DNA of 15,213 nucleotides from DASXTS01 sp036402215 (GTDB taxonomy: Bacteria > Actinomycetota > Actinomycetes > Mycobacteriales > Pseudonocardiaceae): NCBI GenBank assembly GCA_036402215.1, contig DASWTI010000180.1, positions 1-15,213 on the forward strand, read 5' to 3'. Every line of letters starts with the position of its first letter. The stretch's first letter is position 1. Both the position numbers and the translations under genes were made by a program. Positions 8,690-14,271 of the stretch are shown piece by piece. The notes beneath the pieces are model-generated. The model saw only the letters and a list, made by a program, of their open reading frames with translations. It made no database searches and had not been told where the DNA came from.

Positions 8690-8893
8690 TTACATGAGCT
8701 TCTTGAACTGGACGTAGACGTATCCGCCGGCGCCGGTGATCCCGAGCGCCAAACCGATCATCAGGAAGACTGGGAGAGTATTCAGCACCTCGTCGAGGAG
8801 CCACCCGAGCCCGATCCCGGCGACCAGGATCACGGCGATGGTGATGCCGAGTCCGAGCAGCGTGGACAGCTCGGGACCGCTGGGTCGGCTCAC
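8690..8893 (-). CDS. AtpZ/AtpI-type small membrane protein, first structural gene of the atp operon
   Basis: This 67-residue protein has two membrane segments (about 11-33 and 41-60), the pattern GIGLGWLLDEVL before a Pro and a LALGITGAGGY second helix, as in the AtpZ/AtpI family (Pfam PF09527). In other bacteria these proteins are linked to c-ring assembly or Mg2+/Ca2+ supply; the role here is inferred. The start taken is GTG at 8893, with GAGGT 9 bases upstream. That ribosome site overlaps the TGA of a 12-codon ORF beginning at 8944, which is in the same frame. The native product could therefore be a longer protein broken by that TGA, or be made by reinitiation. It ends in TAA, 32 bases before atpI. 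Confidence 0.8.
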   Translation of the reverse strand: MSRPSGPELSTLLGLGITIAVILVAGIGLGWLLDEVLNTLPVFLMIGLALGITGAGGYVYVQFKKLM

Positions 8894-8905
8894 CCGGCAC
8901 CGACC

Positions 8906-8944
8906 TCAGATGGTGAGCGGTGCGAGCCCGGCGTCATCGCTCAT
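8906..8944 (-). CDS. Putative 12-codon leader ORF before the atp operon
   Basis: The ORF encodes MSDDAGLAPLTI and ends in TGA. Its ATG at 8944 has a perfect AGGAGGA (8951-8957) with 6 bases between, the best ribosome site in the window. Its TGA is part of the TGAGGT site that serves the next start (GTG 8893), and the two starts are exactly 17 codons apart in one frame. It may be a leader peptide whose translation delivers ribosomes to the operon, or the intact N-terminus of an AtpZ-like protein interrupted by a nonsense codon or sequence error. Confidence 0.45.
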   Translation of the reverse strand: MSDDAGLAPLTI

Positions 8945-8950
8945 GGGCAC

Positions 8951-8957
8951 TCCTCCT
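8951..8957 (-). promoter_or_regulatory. Perfect Shine-Dalgarno (AGGAGGA) at the head of the atp operon
   Basis: The minus strand reads AGGAGGA 6 bases before the ATG at 8944. This is fully complementary to the anti-Shine-Dalgarno and is much stronger than the site of the following GTG at 8893, so it decides in favour of ribosome loading at 8944. Confidence 0.7.
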
Positions 8958-9039
8958 AGTCCAGAGACGGCGCGCACGAAGTGGGGAGGTGAGAACGCCG
9001 TCGGTGGGCTTGTGCACCCACCTGGTGGGCACGCGGCGA

Positions 9040-9054
9040 ACGCTATCACAGCGT
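9040..9054. promoter_or_regulatory. Candidate operator/promoter dyad upstream of the atp operon
   Basis: ACGCT (9040-9044) and AGCGT (9050-9054) form a perfect 5-bp inverted repeat with a 5-base spacer. Read on the minus strand the dyad holds two TANNNT boxes (TAGCGT and TACGCT) that could serve as a -10, about 95-110 bases before the first ATG. No convincing -35 is seen. The 216-bp space between wecA and the 12-codon ORF must hold the atp promoter if the terminator after wecA works. Confidence 0.3.
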
Positions 9055-9117
9055 AATGAGCCCTCCGGACGCGCCCCCACGGCCCTCTACCTGCGGTTCT
9101 TCCGATGCGCGCTGACC

Positions 9118-9152
9118 GTGTGACGATCACCTCAGCCTGGTGTGCGTCACAC
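9118..9152 (-). terminator. Candidate terminator after wecA
   Basis: GTGTGACG (9118-9125) and CGTCACAC (9145-9152) form a perfect 8-bp stem. An inner CACC/GGTG pairing extends it, with a 7-base loop. It starts 8 bases after the wecA stop. There is no U-run. If it works, it separates the glyA-wecA transcript from the atp operon. Confidence 0.5.
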
Positions 9153-9160
9153 CGGCGGGG

Positions 9161-10309
9161 TCACCTGGTACGGAGTCGTGGCACCGCCGACACGAGTACG
9201 GCGATCAGCAGCCCGACGCCCACTCCCCAGGCCACCACGAACGCGTCGAGCAGCGTGAGCGCGACGGCGCCGAAGGCGAGCACCCCGGCCCACAGGTAGA
9301 TGAGCAGCACGGCGCGCCGCTGCGAGTGGCCGATCTCCAGCAGGCGGTGGTGCAGGTGCATCTTGTCGGCGTGGAACGGGCTGTGGCCGGCGCGGGTGCG
9401 GCGGAGCACGGCGAGGCCGAAGTCCAGCAGCGGGATGAAGAGCACCGCGGCGACCACGAGCAGCGGCGACAGCAGGGCCAGCGCGTCGCTCGCGCCGTAC
9501 GCGGCGGGGTTGATCCGGCCGCTCGCGCTGGTGCTGGCCGCGGCGAGCATGAGGCCGATGAGCATGGAGCCCGAGTCGCCCATGAAGATCCGCGCCGGCT
9601 GGAAGTTGTGCGGCAGGAAGCCGAGGCAGGCGCCGGCCAGGGTGGCCGCGATGAGCACCGGCGGGTAGGCCTCGACGGAGGACTGCACGGTGAGCTGGCC
9701 CAGCGAGAACGCGCCGATGCTCATCGCCGCGATGAGGCCGATGCCGGCGGCCAGCCCGTCCAGGCCGTCCACGAAGTTCATGGCGTTGACCAGGACGACC
9801 GTCATGAGGACGGTGATCAGCACCGCCTGGTCCTGGCCGAGCACGAGCACCGAGCCGATCGAGCCCTCGCCGGCCCACGGCACCCAGAACAGGAACCACT
9901 GCACGCCGAACAGCACGAGCACGCCGGCGGCGGTGACCTGACCGGCGAGCTTGGTGACGGCGTCCAGGTCGAAGCGGTCGTCGAGCGCGCCGACCAGCAC
10001 GATCAGGCCGCCGGCCAGCAGCACGGCGATGGCGTCCAGCGAGTCGAAGGCGTTGCGGAGCACGGGGAGGTGCTGGGCCACCAGCATGCCGGCGAGCACG
10101 CCACCGAACATGGCGACGCCGCCGAGCCGCGGGATCGGGGTGACGTGGACGTCGCGCTCCCGCGGCGTGGCGACGGCCTTCGCGCGGATGGCGAACAACC
10201 GCACCAGGCCGGTCAGCAGGAACGTGACGGCGGCCGCGGTCAGGCCGACGAGCAGGTACTCCCGGACCGGGACGATGTCCAGGCCGAACTCCGGGGACTG
10301 GGCGAGCAC
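9161..10309 (-). CDS. wecA: Polyprenyl-phosphate GlcNAc-1-phosphate transferase, WecA/Rfe type
   Basis: This 382-residue multi-pass membrane enzyme belongs to the MraY/WecA/TagO family, which moves a sugar-1-phosphate from a UDP-sugar to polyprenyl phosphate as the first step of a cell-envelope glycan. Seen are RDVHVTPIPRLGG (52-64), the Asp-Asp of GALDDRFD (107-114), NAMNFVDGLDG (175-185), MGDSGS (243-248) and the HLHHR cytoplasmic loop (318-322) typical of the GlcNAc-specific branch. About ten or eleven hydrophobic segments are present. In mycobacteria the gene at this position (Rv1302) starts arabinogalactan linker synthesis, and the substrate here is inferred from that. GTG at 10309 is only 5 bases after the glyA stop, with a weak GGA ahead, so it is probably co-transcribed and coupled with glyA. 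Confidence 0.93.
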   Translation of the reverse strand: MLAQSPEFGLDIVPVREYLLVGLTAAAVTFLLTGLVRLFAIRAKAVATPRERDVHVTPIPRLGGVAMFGGVLAGMLVAQHLPVLRNAFDSLDAIAVLLAGGLIVLVGALDDRFDLDAVTKLAGQVTAAGVLVLFGVQWFLFWVPWAGEGSIGSVLVLGQDQAVLITVLMTVVLVNAMNFVDGLDGLAAGIGLIAAMSIGAFSLGQLTVQSSVEAYPPVLIAATLAGACLGFLPHNFQPARIFMGDSGSMLIGLMLAAASTSASGRINPAAYGASDALALLSPLLVVAAVLFIPLLDFGLAVLRRTRAGHSPFHADKMHLHHRLLEIGHSQRRAVLLIYLWAGVLAFGAVALTLLDAFVVAWGVGVGLLIAVLVSAVPRLRTR

Positions 10310-10314
10310 GTCCG

Positions 10315-11601
10315 CTAGTCGCCGGACCGGGGGTACGCCGGACGCGAGGCGACGAGCTCGGAGACGGCGGCGCCCACGGCGGCCAGCTCCCGGTCACCGG
10401 CCTCGGTGCCGGGCTCGGCACGCACCGCGCGCCCGATCAGCCGCGCGACCTCGGCCATGTCGCCCTCGGTCATGCCCTGCGTGGTGGTCGCGGGCGAGCC
10501 CACGCGGATGCCGGAGGCGATCATCGGCTTGGCCGGGTCGTACGGGATGGCGTTCTTGTTGAGCGTGATGCGCGCCAGGTCGCAGCGCTGCTCGGCGTCC
10601 CGGCCGGTGACCCCCAGGTTGCGCAGGTCGATGAGCGCCAGGTGGGTGTCGGTGCCGCCGGAGACCGGGCGCATGCCCTCGCCCTCCAGGCCCTTGGTGA
10701 GCGCGCCCGCGTTGGACACGACCTGGGCGGCGTACGCCTGGTAGTCCGGGCTCGCGGCCTCCTTGAGCGCCACCGCCTTGGCCGCCACGGCGTGCATGAG
10801 CGGGCCGCCCTGGGTGAACGGGAAGACGGCCTTGTCGATCGCCTTGGCGTGCTCGGCGCGGCAGACGATCATGCCGCCGCGCGGGCCGCGCAGCACCTTG
10901 TGCGTGGTGAAGCTGACCACGTCGGCGTACGGCACCGGCGACGGAATGGCCTTGCCGGCGACCAGGCCGATGAAGTGCGCGGCGTCCACCCAGAGGATGG
11001 CGCCCACCTCGTCGGCGATCTCGCGGAACGCGGCGAAGTCGATGAGTCGCGGGTAGGCGGTGGCGCCGGCGACGATCATCTTCGGGCGGTGCTCACGGGC
11101 CAGGTCGCGCACCTGGTCGTAGTCGATGAGCTCGTCGTCCTGGCGGACCGTGTAGGGCACCGGGCGGAACCACGAGCCGGAGAAGCTCACCTTGGAGCCG
11201 TGCGTCAGGTGGCCGCCGTGCGGCAGCGACATGGCGAGCACGGTGTCGCCGGGCCGGCAGAACGCGGCGTAGACGGCGAGGTTCGCGCTGGCCCCGCTGT
11301 GCGGCTGGAGGTTGGCGTGGTCGGCGCCGAAGAGCTCCTTCGCGCGCTGGTTGCCGATCTCCTCGGCCTTGTCCACCTCGGAGCAGCCGCCGTAGTAGCG
11401 CCGCCCCGGGTAGCCCTCCGCGTACTTGTTGGACAACGTCGAGCCGAGCGCGGCCAGCACGGCCGGGCTCGTGAAGTTCTCGCTCGCGATGAGCTGCAGC
11501 CCCCCGCGCAGCCGGTCCAGCTCGCCGAGCAGGACGTCCGCGATGTCCGGGTCGGTGGCCCGTAGCGCGTCGAAGTCAGGACCCCAGAACGGTGTGCTCA
11601 C
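10315..11601 (-). CDS. glyA: Serine hydroxymethyltransferase
   Basis: This 428-residue PLP enzyme interconverts serine and glycine with tetrahydrofolate, supplying one-carbon units in the cytoplasm. Visible are LIASENFTS (37-45), the GYPGRRYYGG active-site stretch (63-72), LQPHSGASAN (98-107), the PLP-region VDAAHF (205-210) and the Schiff-base Lys235 in FTTHKVLRGPRGG (231-243). The residue after the Lys is Val where most SHMTs have Thr or Ser. The frame is open further upstream, but GTG at 11601 gives the normal length and N-terminus. It lacks a Shine-Dalgarno and has TAGTGT 8 bases ahead, so a leaderless mRNA is likely. In the mycobacterial version of this locus glyA is not between sua5 and the WecA gene; here it leads a glyA-wecA unit. 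Confidence 0.96.
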   Translation of the reverse strand: MSTPFWGPDFDALRATDPDIADVLLGELDRLRGGLQLIASENFTSPAVLAALGSTLSNKYAEGYPGRRYYGGCSEVDKAEEIGNQRAKELFGADHANLQPHSGASANLAVYAAFCRPGDTVLAMSLPHGGHLTHGSKVSFSGSWFRPVPYTVRQDDELIDYDQVRDLAREHRPKMIVAGATAYPRLIDFAAFREIADEVGAILWVDAAHFIGLVAGKAIPSPVPYADVVSFTTHKVLRGPRGGMIVCRAEHAKAIDKAVFPFTQGGPLMHAVAAKAVALKEAASPDYQAYAAQVVSNAGALTKGLEGEGMRPVSGGTDTHLALIDLRNLGVTGRDAEQRCDLARITLNKNAIPYDPAKPMIASGIRVGSPATTTQGMTEGDMAEVARLIGRAVRAEPGTEAGDRELAAVGAAVSELVASRPAYPRSGD

Positions 11602-11609
11602 AGCCGCGC

Positions 11610-11615
11610 ACACTA
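11610..11615 (-). promoter_or_regulatory. Candidate -10 box of a leaderless glyA promoter
   Basis: The minus strand reads TAGTGT (TANNNT) with 8 bases before the GTG at 11601, which places transcription start at or next to the start codon. No Shine-Dalgarno lies between, and no clear -35 is seen, as is common in actinobacteria. Confidence 0.5.
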
Positions 11616-11652
11616 TCGCGCCGGGCGGGGCGAGGTGGCCCTGGGACGGGGC

Positions 11653-11682
11653 TTGTCCACAGGTCGGGCGGTTGTCCACAGG
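11653..11682 (+). promoter_or_regulatory. Pair of DnaA-box-like sites upstream of glyA
   Basis: TTGTCCACAGG occurs twice in the same orientation, at 11653-11663 and 11672-11682, 19 bases apart. TTGTCCACA matches the DnaA-box consensus I know for high-GC actinobacteria such as Streptomyces. The pair lies 52-81 bases upstream of the glyA start in the 175-bp gap after sua5. CAGGTC (11660-11665) and GACCTG (11682-11687) also form an inverted repeat across it. Binding by DnaA is inferred from sequence match only. Confidence 0.5.
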
Positions 11683-11776
11683 ACCTGCGGCATCACCCTC
11701 GCGTGGCGCGGCCACCGGGGCAGGGTGGAGGCATGCGAACCGACACCCGCTGTGCCCGACGTCACGCCCGTGCGCC

Positions 11777-12427
11777 TCAGGTGGCGAGTGCCACCGTGCG
11801 GCCGAGCACCTCCGAGAGCTGCGCGGCGGTCACCGCGCCCTCGCGCAGGACCAGGGGCTCGTCCCCGGTGAGGTCCACGATCGTCGACGGGACGGGGTCG
11901 CCGCTCGGGCCGCCGTCCAGGTACACGGCCACGTCATCGCCGAGCTGGCTCTTGGCCTCGGCCGCCGTGGTGGCCGGGCGCAGGCCGGTGCGGTTGGCGC
12001 TGGAGACGGCCATCGGCCCCACGTCACGCAGGAGTTCGAGGGCCACCGGGTGCAGCGGCATCCGCAGCATCACCGTGCCACGGGTGTCGCCGAGGTCCCA
12101 GGCCAGGGACGGCGAGTGCGAGAGGACGAGGGACAGGCCGCCCGGCCAGAAGGCCTCGATGAGCTCGCGCGCCGGGCGCGGCACCCCCAGCACCAGGCCG
12201 TCGATCGTGGTCCACGAGCCGACCAGGACCGGCACCGGCATCTGCGGGCCCCGGCCCTTGGCTGCCAGCAGCGCCCGCACCGCCGTCGAGTCGAAGGCGT
12301 CGCAGCCCAGTCCGTACACGGTGTCGGTGGGCAGCACCACGAGCCGCCCGCCCCGCACCGAGCCGGCCGCGGCCGCGAGTCCGGCCTGCCGGGCGTCCGC
12401 CACGCTGCAGTCGTAAATGGTGCTCAC
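11777..12427 (-). CDS. L-threonylcarbamoyladenylate synthase (Sua5/YrdC/YwlC family)
   Basis: This 216-residue protein makes threonylcarbamoyl-AMP from threonine, bicarbonate and ATP, the first step of the t6A modification at position 37 of ANN-decoding tRNAs. Seen are PTDTVYGLG (33-41), KGRG (57-60), the SSANRTG nucleotide loop (142-148) and PSTIVD (180-185). It has only the YrdC-like domain (TsaC size), without the extra C-terminal Sua5 domain. GTG at 12427 is chosen over the in-frame GTG at 12445, because YDC shortly after the start is typical of actinomycete homologues and because CACAAT lies 8 bases before it, suggesting a leaderless mRNA. It is divergent from the 12472 gene across 44 bases, so it is not directly joined to prmC as in many relatives. 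Confidence 0.93.
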   Translation of the reverse strand: MSTIYDCSVADARQAGLAAAAGSVRGGRLVVLPTDTVYGLGCDAFDSTAVRALLAAKGRGPQMPVPVLVGSWTTIDGLVLGVPRPARELIEAFWPGGLSLVLSHSPSLAWDLGDTRGTVMLRMPLHPVALELLRDVGPMAVSSANRTGLRPATTAAEAKSQLGDDVAVYLDGGPSGDPVPSTIVDLTGDEPLVLREGAVTAAQLSEVLGRTVALAT

Positions 12428-12435
12428 GGGCGGCG

Positions 12436-12464
12436 ATTGTGGCACGCGGCGCCGTCACTAGCCT
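12436..12464. promoter_or_regulatory. Overlapping divergent leaderless-type promoters
   Basis: For the plus strand, TTGTGG (12437-12442) and TAGCCT (12459-12464) are 16 bases apart, and TAGCCT is 7 bases before the ATG at 12472. For the minus strand, CACAAT (12441-12436) is 8 bases before the sua5 GTG at 12427. The -35 of one promoter therefore covers the -10 of the other. Neither gene has a Shine-Dalgarno here. Confidence 0.5.
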
Positions 12465-12471
12465 GTGCCGC

Positions 12472-13035
12472 ATGCCTTCGGCGCAGGTGTCGATCTGGGT
12501 GCCCATCGTGGTGGGCGTGCTGGGCCTGGCCGGCGTGCTCGGGGCTCAGCTCATCGCCGGCTGGCGCGAGGACCGGCGGTGGCGGCGCGAGCAGGAGCGC
12601 GAGGAGGTGCGCTGGCGGCGTGAGCAGGAGCGCGAGGACCAGCGCTGGCGGCGGGAGCGCGAGGAACTGCTGCGGTCCGGCCGCGAGGACGCGTACGCGC
12701 GGGTCGTCGGCCTGCACGAGGAGTGGAGCTGGGTCCTGTTCCCCGCCAAGGAGAGCGTCCGCCGCGGCGAGGCCCTCGGCGAGGACGGCCGGCACGCCAT
12801 GCACGAAATGCTGACCCGCGTCCGCGAGACCCTCGGCCCGGTCAACCTGCACGGCCCCGCTCCCGTCCGCAGCCACATGCGCGAGGCCATCTACGCCAAG
12901 GACGCCCTCACCCGGGCCCTCCTCACCGGCGAGTCCGACGCCGACGAACTCGAACGCCTCTGGGAGCACACCCGCACCACGTACCTCACCATGCGCACCG
13001 AGATGCGCCGCGACGCCGGCATCGACACCACCTGA
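12472..13035 (+). CDS. Unrecognised membrane-anchored coiled-coil protein with 11-residue repeats
   Basis: The product is 187 residues. One hydrophobic segment (about 8-30, WVPIVVGVLGLAGVLGAQLI) is followed by a strongly charged region in which RWRREQERE-type units repeat three times with a period of 11 residues (36-46, 47-57, 58-68), a spacing favouring a hendecad coiled coil. Residues 70-187 form a mainly helical region with LHEEWSW (81-87) and a basic, acidic C-terminus. I do not recognise a family; similar anchor-plus-coil proteins occur in actinomycetes without known function. The N-terminus is short, and the coil probably faces the cytoplasm because Arg is dense after the membrane segment (inference). 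ATG at 12472 fits a leaderless promoter 7 bases upstream. It lies between prmC and sua5, which are usually neighbours, and converges on prmC, so it looks like a lineage-specific insertion. Confidence 0.8.
   Translation: MPSAQVSIWVPIVVGVLGLAGVLGAQLIAGWREDRRWRREQEREEVRWRREQEREDQRWRREREELLRSGREDAYARVVGLHEEWSWVLFPAKESVRRGEALGEDGRHAMHEMLTRVRETLGPVNLHGPAPVRSHMREAIYAKDALTRALLTGESDADELERLWEHTRTTYLTMRTEMRRDAGIDTT
12577..12675 (+). repeat. Three tandem 33-bp units encoding 11-residue coil repeats
   Basis: Three in-frame 33-bp units (12577-12609, 12610-12642, 12643-12675) encode RWRREQEREEV, RWRREQEREDQ and RWRREREELLR. The first two are nearly identical at DNA level and the third is diverged, suggesting internal duplication. 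Confidence 0.75.
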
Positions 13036-13099
13036 CGCTCCGCCTGTCGTCACACCACTGTCCCGACCACCGCTGGGCACGCACGTCCCCGCGCGCCGG

Positions 13100-13113
13100 C
13101 CACCGCCCGGTGG
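13100..13113. terminator. Weak hairpin between convergent 12472 gene and prmC
   Basis: CCACC (13100-13104) and GGTGG (13109-13113) pair around a GCCC loop, 2 bases after the prmC stop. The stem is only 5 bp and has no U-run, so this is a weak candidate in the 80-bp convergent gap. I see no better one. Confidence 0.25.
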
Positions 13114-13115
13114 GG

Positions 13116-13994
13116 TCAGGAGGTACGGCGGGCGGTGACGAAGCGGGGGCGGGTGGTGAGGTCCTCGTGGCCCTGGACGTCGGTGAGGACGGTGCGGGCG
13201 CGTAGCAGGGCCGGCACAGCCTCGCCGTGGCTGTCGTCGTGTTCCATCGCGAGGGCGCCGCCGGGACGCAGGAGCCGGGCGGCGGTGCTGACCACAGGAC
13301 GGATGACGGCGAGGCCGTCGGGGCCGGCGAAGACGGCGTGGGGCGGGTCGTGATCGGCGACCTCGGGGGGCAGGTCGGCGGTGGCGGGCACGTAGGGCGG
13401 GTTGCACAGCACCAGGTCGACGGTGCCGTCGAGCTGGGCGAGGACGGCGGGATCGGTCACGTCGCCGGCGTGCAGGGCGATGGGGGTGTCGCCGGTGCCG
13501 GCGCGCTGGTTGGCGTTGCGGCGGGCCCAGGCCAGGGCGGCGGGGTCACGGTCGACCGCGTGGACGGTGGCGTCGGGGCGGGCGGCGGCGACGGCCAGGG
13601 CGAGGACGCCGGAACCGGTGCAGAGGTCGACCACGACGGGGGCGGGGCGGTCGCGCAGGAAGTCGAGGCCCCAGGCGAGGAGCAGCTCGGTCTCCGGGCG
13701 CGGCACGAACACGCCGGGCCCGACCGAGACGGTGACGGCGCCCATGGCGGACCAGCCGGTGAGGTGCTGCAACGGAACCCGGTCCGCGCGGCGCGCGACG
13801 AGGCGGCGCAACCGCTCCACGACCGAGCCGTCGACCAGCGGGATGAGCGGCAGCCGGGTGCGCTCGGTGTCGAGCACGTGCGCGGCCAGCAGCTCGGCGT
13901 CGGCCCTCGGGCTCGCGACGCCGGCCTTGGCCAGCATGCGTTCCGCCTCCAGCACGGCCAGGCGCAGCGGTTGTCGGCTCACGGTGCCCACCAT
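13116..13994 (-). CDS. prmC: Peptide chain release factor N5-glutamine methyltransferase
   Basis: This 292-residue SAM-dependent enzyme methylates the Gln of the GGQ motif in release factors, which makes peptide release efficient. The helical N-terminal substrate domain runs to about 80 and ends at PLQHLTG (74-80). Then come VFVPRPETE (96-104), the SAM-binding VVVDLCTGSG (120-129), the acidic AVDRD (146-150) and the catalytic NPPY (198-201), typical of N5-Gln methyltransferases. Length is normal. The start could be ATG at 13994 or the in-frame GTG four codons later; neither has a clear Shine-Dalgarno. It follows prfA, its substrate, as in most bacteria, but after 277 bases rather than a tight junction, with a dyad just upstream of the start. 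Confidence 0.95.
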   Translation of the reverse strand: MVGTVSRQPLRLAVLEAERMLAKAGVASPRADAELLAAHVLDTERTRLPLIPLVDGSVVERLRRLVARRADRVPLQHLTGWSAMGAVTVSVGPGVFVPRPETELLLAWGLDFLRDRPAPVVVDLCTGSGVLALAVAAARPDATVHAVDRDPAALAWARRNANQRAGTGDTPIALHAGDVTDPAVLAQLDGTVDLVLCNPPYVPATADLPPEVADHDPPHAVFAGPDGLAVIRPVVSTAARLLRPGGALAMEHDDSHGEAVPALLRARTVLTDVQGHEDLTTRPRFVTARRTS

Positions 13995-14012
13995 GTCACG
14001 CCCGTCGTACGA

Positions 14013-14036
14013 GCACGGTCAGGACATGCACCGTGC
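14013..14036. promoter_or_regulatory. Inverted repeat just upstream of prmC (operator candidate)
   Basis: GCACGGT (14013-14019) and ACCGTGC (14030-14036) are perfect 7-bp arms with a 10-base spacer, 18 bases upstream of the prmC ATG. The 17-base centre spacing and position suit a dimeric regulator at the promoter, but a small RNA hairpin is equally possible. Confidence 0.35.
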
Positions 14037-14081
14037 CGGCTGGTGACCTGGCGGTCTGCTTGTGGCGCGGCGACCGGGGGA

Positions 14082-14099
14082 CCCGGCACGTCTGCCGGG
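14082..14099. other. Short perfect hairpin in the prfA-prmC gap
   Basis: CCCGGCA (14082-14088) and TGCCGGG (14093-14099) form a perfect 7-bp stem with a CGTC loop. It could be a terminator or a structure in the prmC leader; the sequence does not decide. Confidence 0.4.
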
Positions 14100-14146
14100 A
14101 CGCCCCCGCCCCGGCAACTGCACCCCACTCGCCAACGGCACGCGGC

Positions 14147-14215
14147 GGTGGCGGCGGAGCGGCGGTAGCGGCGAAGCGGCAGAGAGGCTGGTGGCGGCGG
14201 AGCGGCGGTAGCGGC
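14147..14215. repeat. 26-bp direct repeat in a GGC-rich tract between prfA and prmC
   Basis: An identical 26-bp unit occurs at 14147-14172 and 14190-14215, a period of 43. A further AGCGGCAGAG decamer is shared at 14175-14184 and 14210-14219. The tract is made of GGC, GGT and AGC triplets on the plus strand and resembles a minisatellite. No gene is supported in it. Confidence 0.7.
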
Positions 14216-14233
14216 AGAGCGGTGGTGGTGGCG

Positions 14234-14269
14234 GGGCCGGGGGCCGCCGGGCGTCGGCGGTGACGGCCC
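14234..14269 (-). terminator. Candidate terminator after prfA
   Basis: GGGCCG (14234-14239) pairs with CGGCCC (14264-14269). Inside it CCGCC (14244-14248) pairs with GGCGG (14256-14260) around a 7-base loop, giving a two-tier hairpin. It begins 2 bases after the prfA stop. There is no U-run. Confidence 0.4.
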
Positions 14270-14271
14270 GC

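Noticed and set aside
8658..8900. An N-terminal extension of the AtpI-like protein (frame open to 8900)
   Set aside because: It would lie on top of the AtpZ-like gene in another frame and is rich in Arg; GTG at 8657 has a ribosome site.
8906..9130. A 74-codon minus-strand ORF from 9130 upstream of the atp operon
   Set aside because: The upstream ATG has no ribosome site and the composition is random; only its last 12 codons, from the ATG at 8944, have strong translation signals.
14147..14220. CRISPR-like repeat structure
   Set aside because: Only two copies of the unit, a 17-base spacer made of related low-complexity sequence, and no cas genes; it is a minisatellite-like tract.
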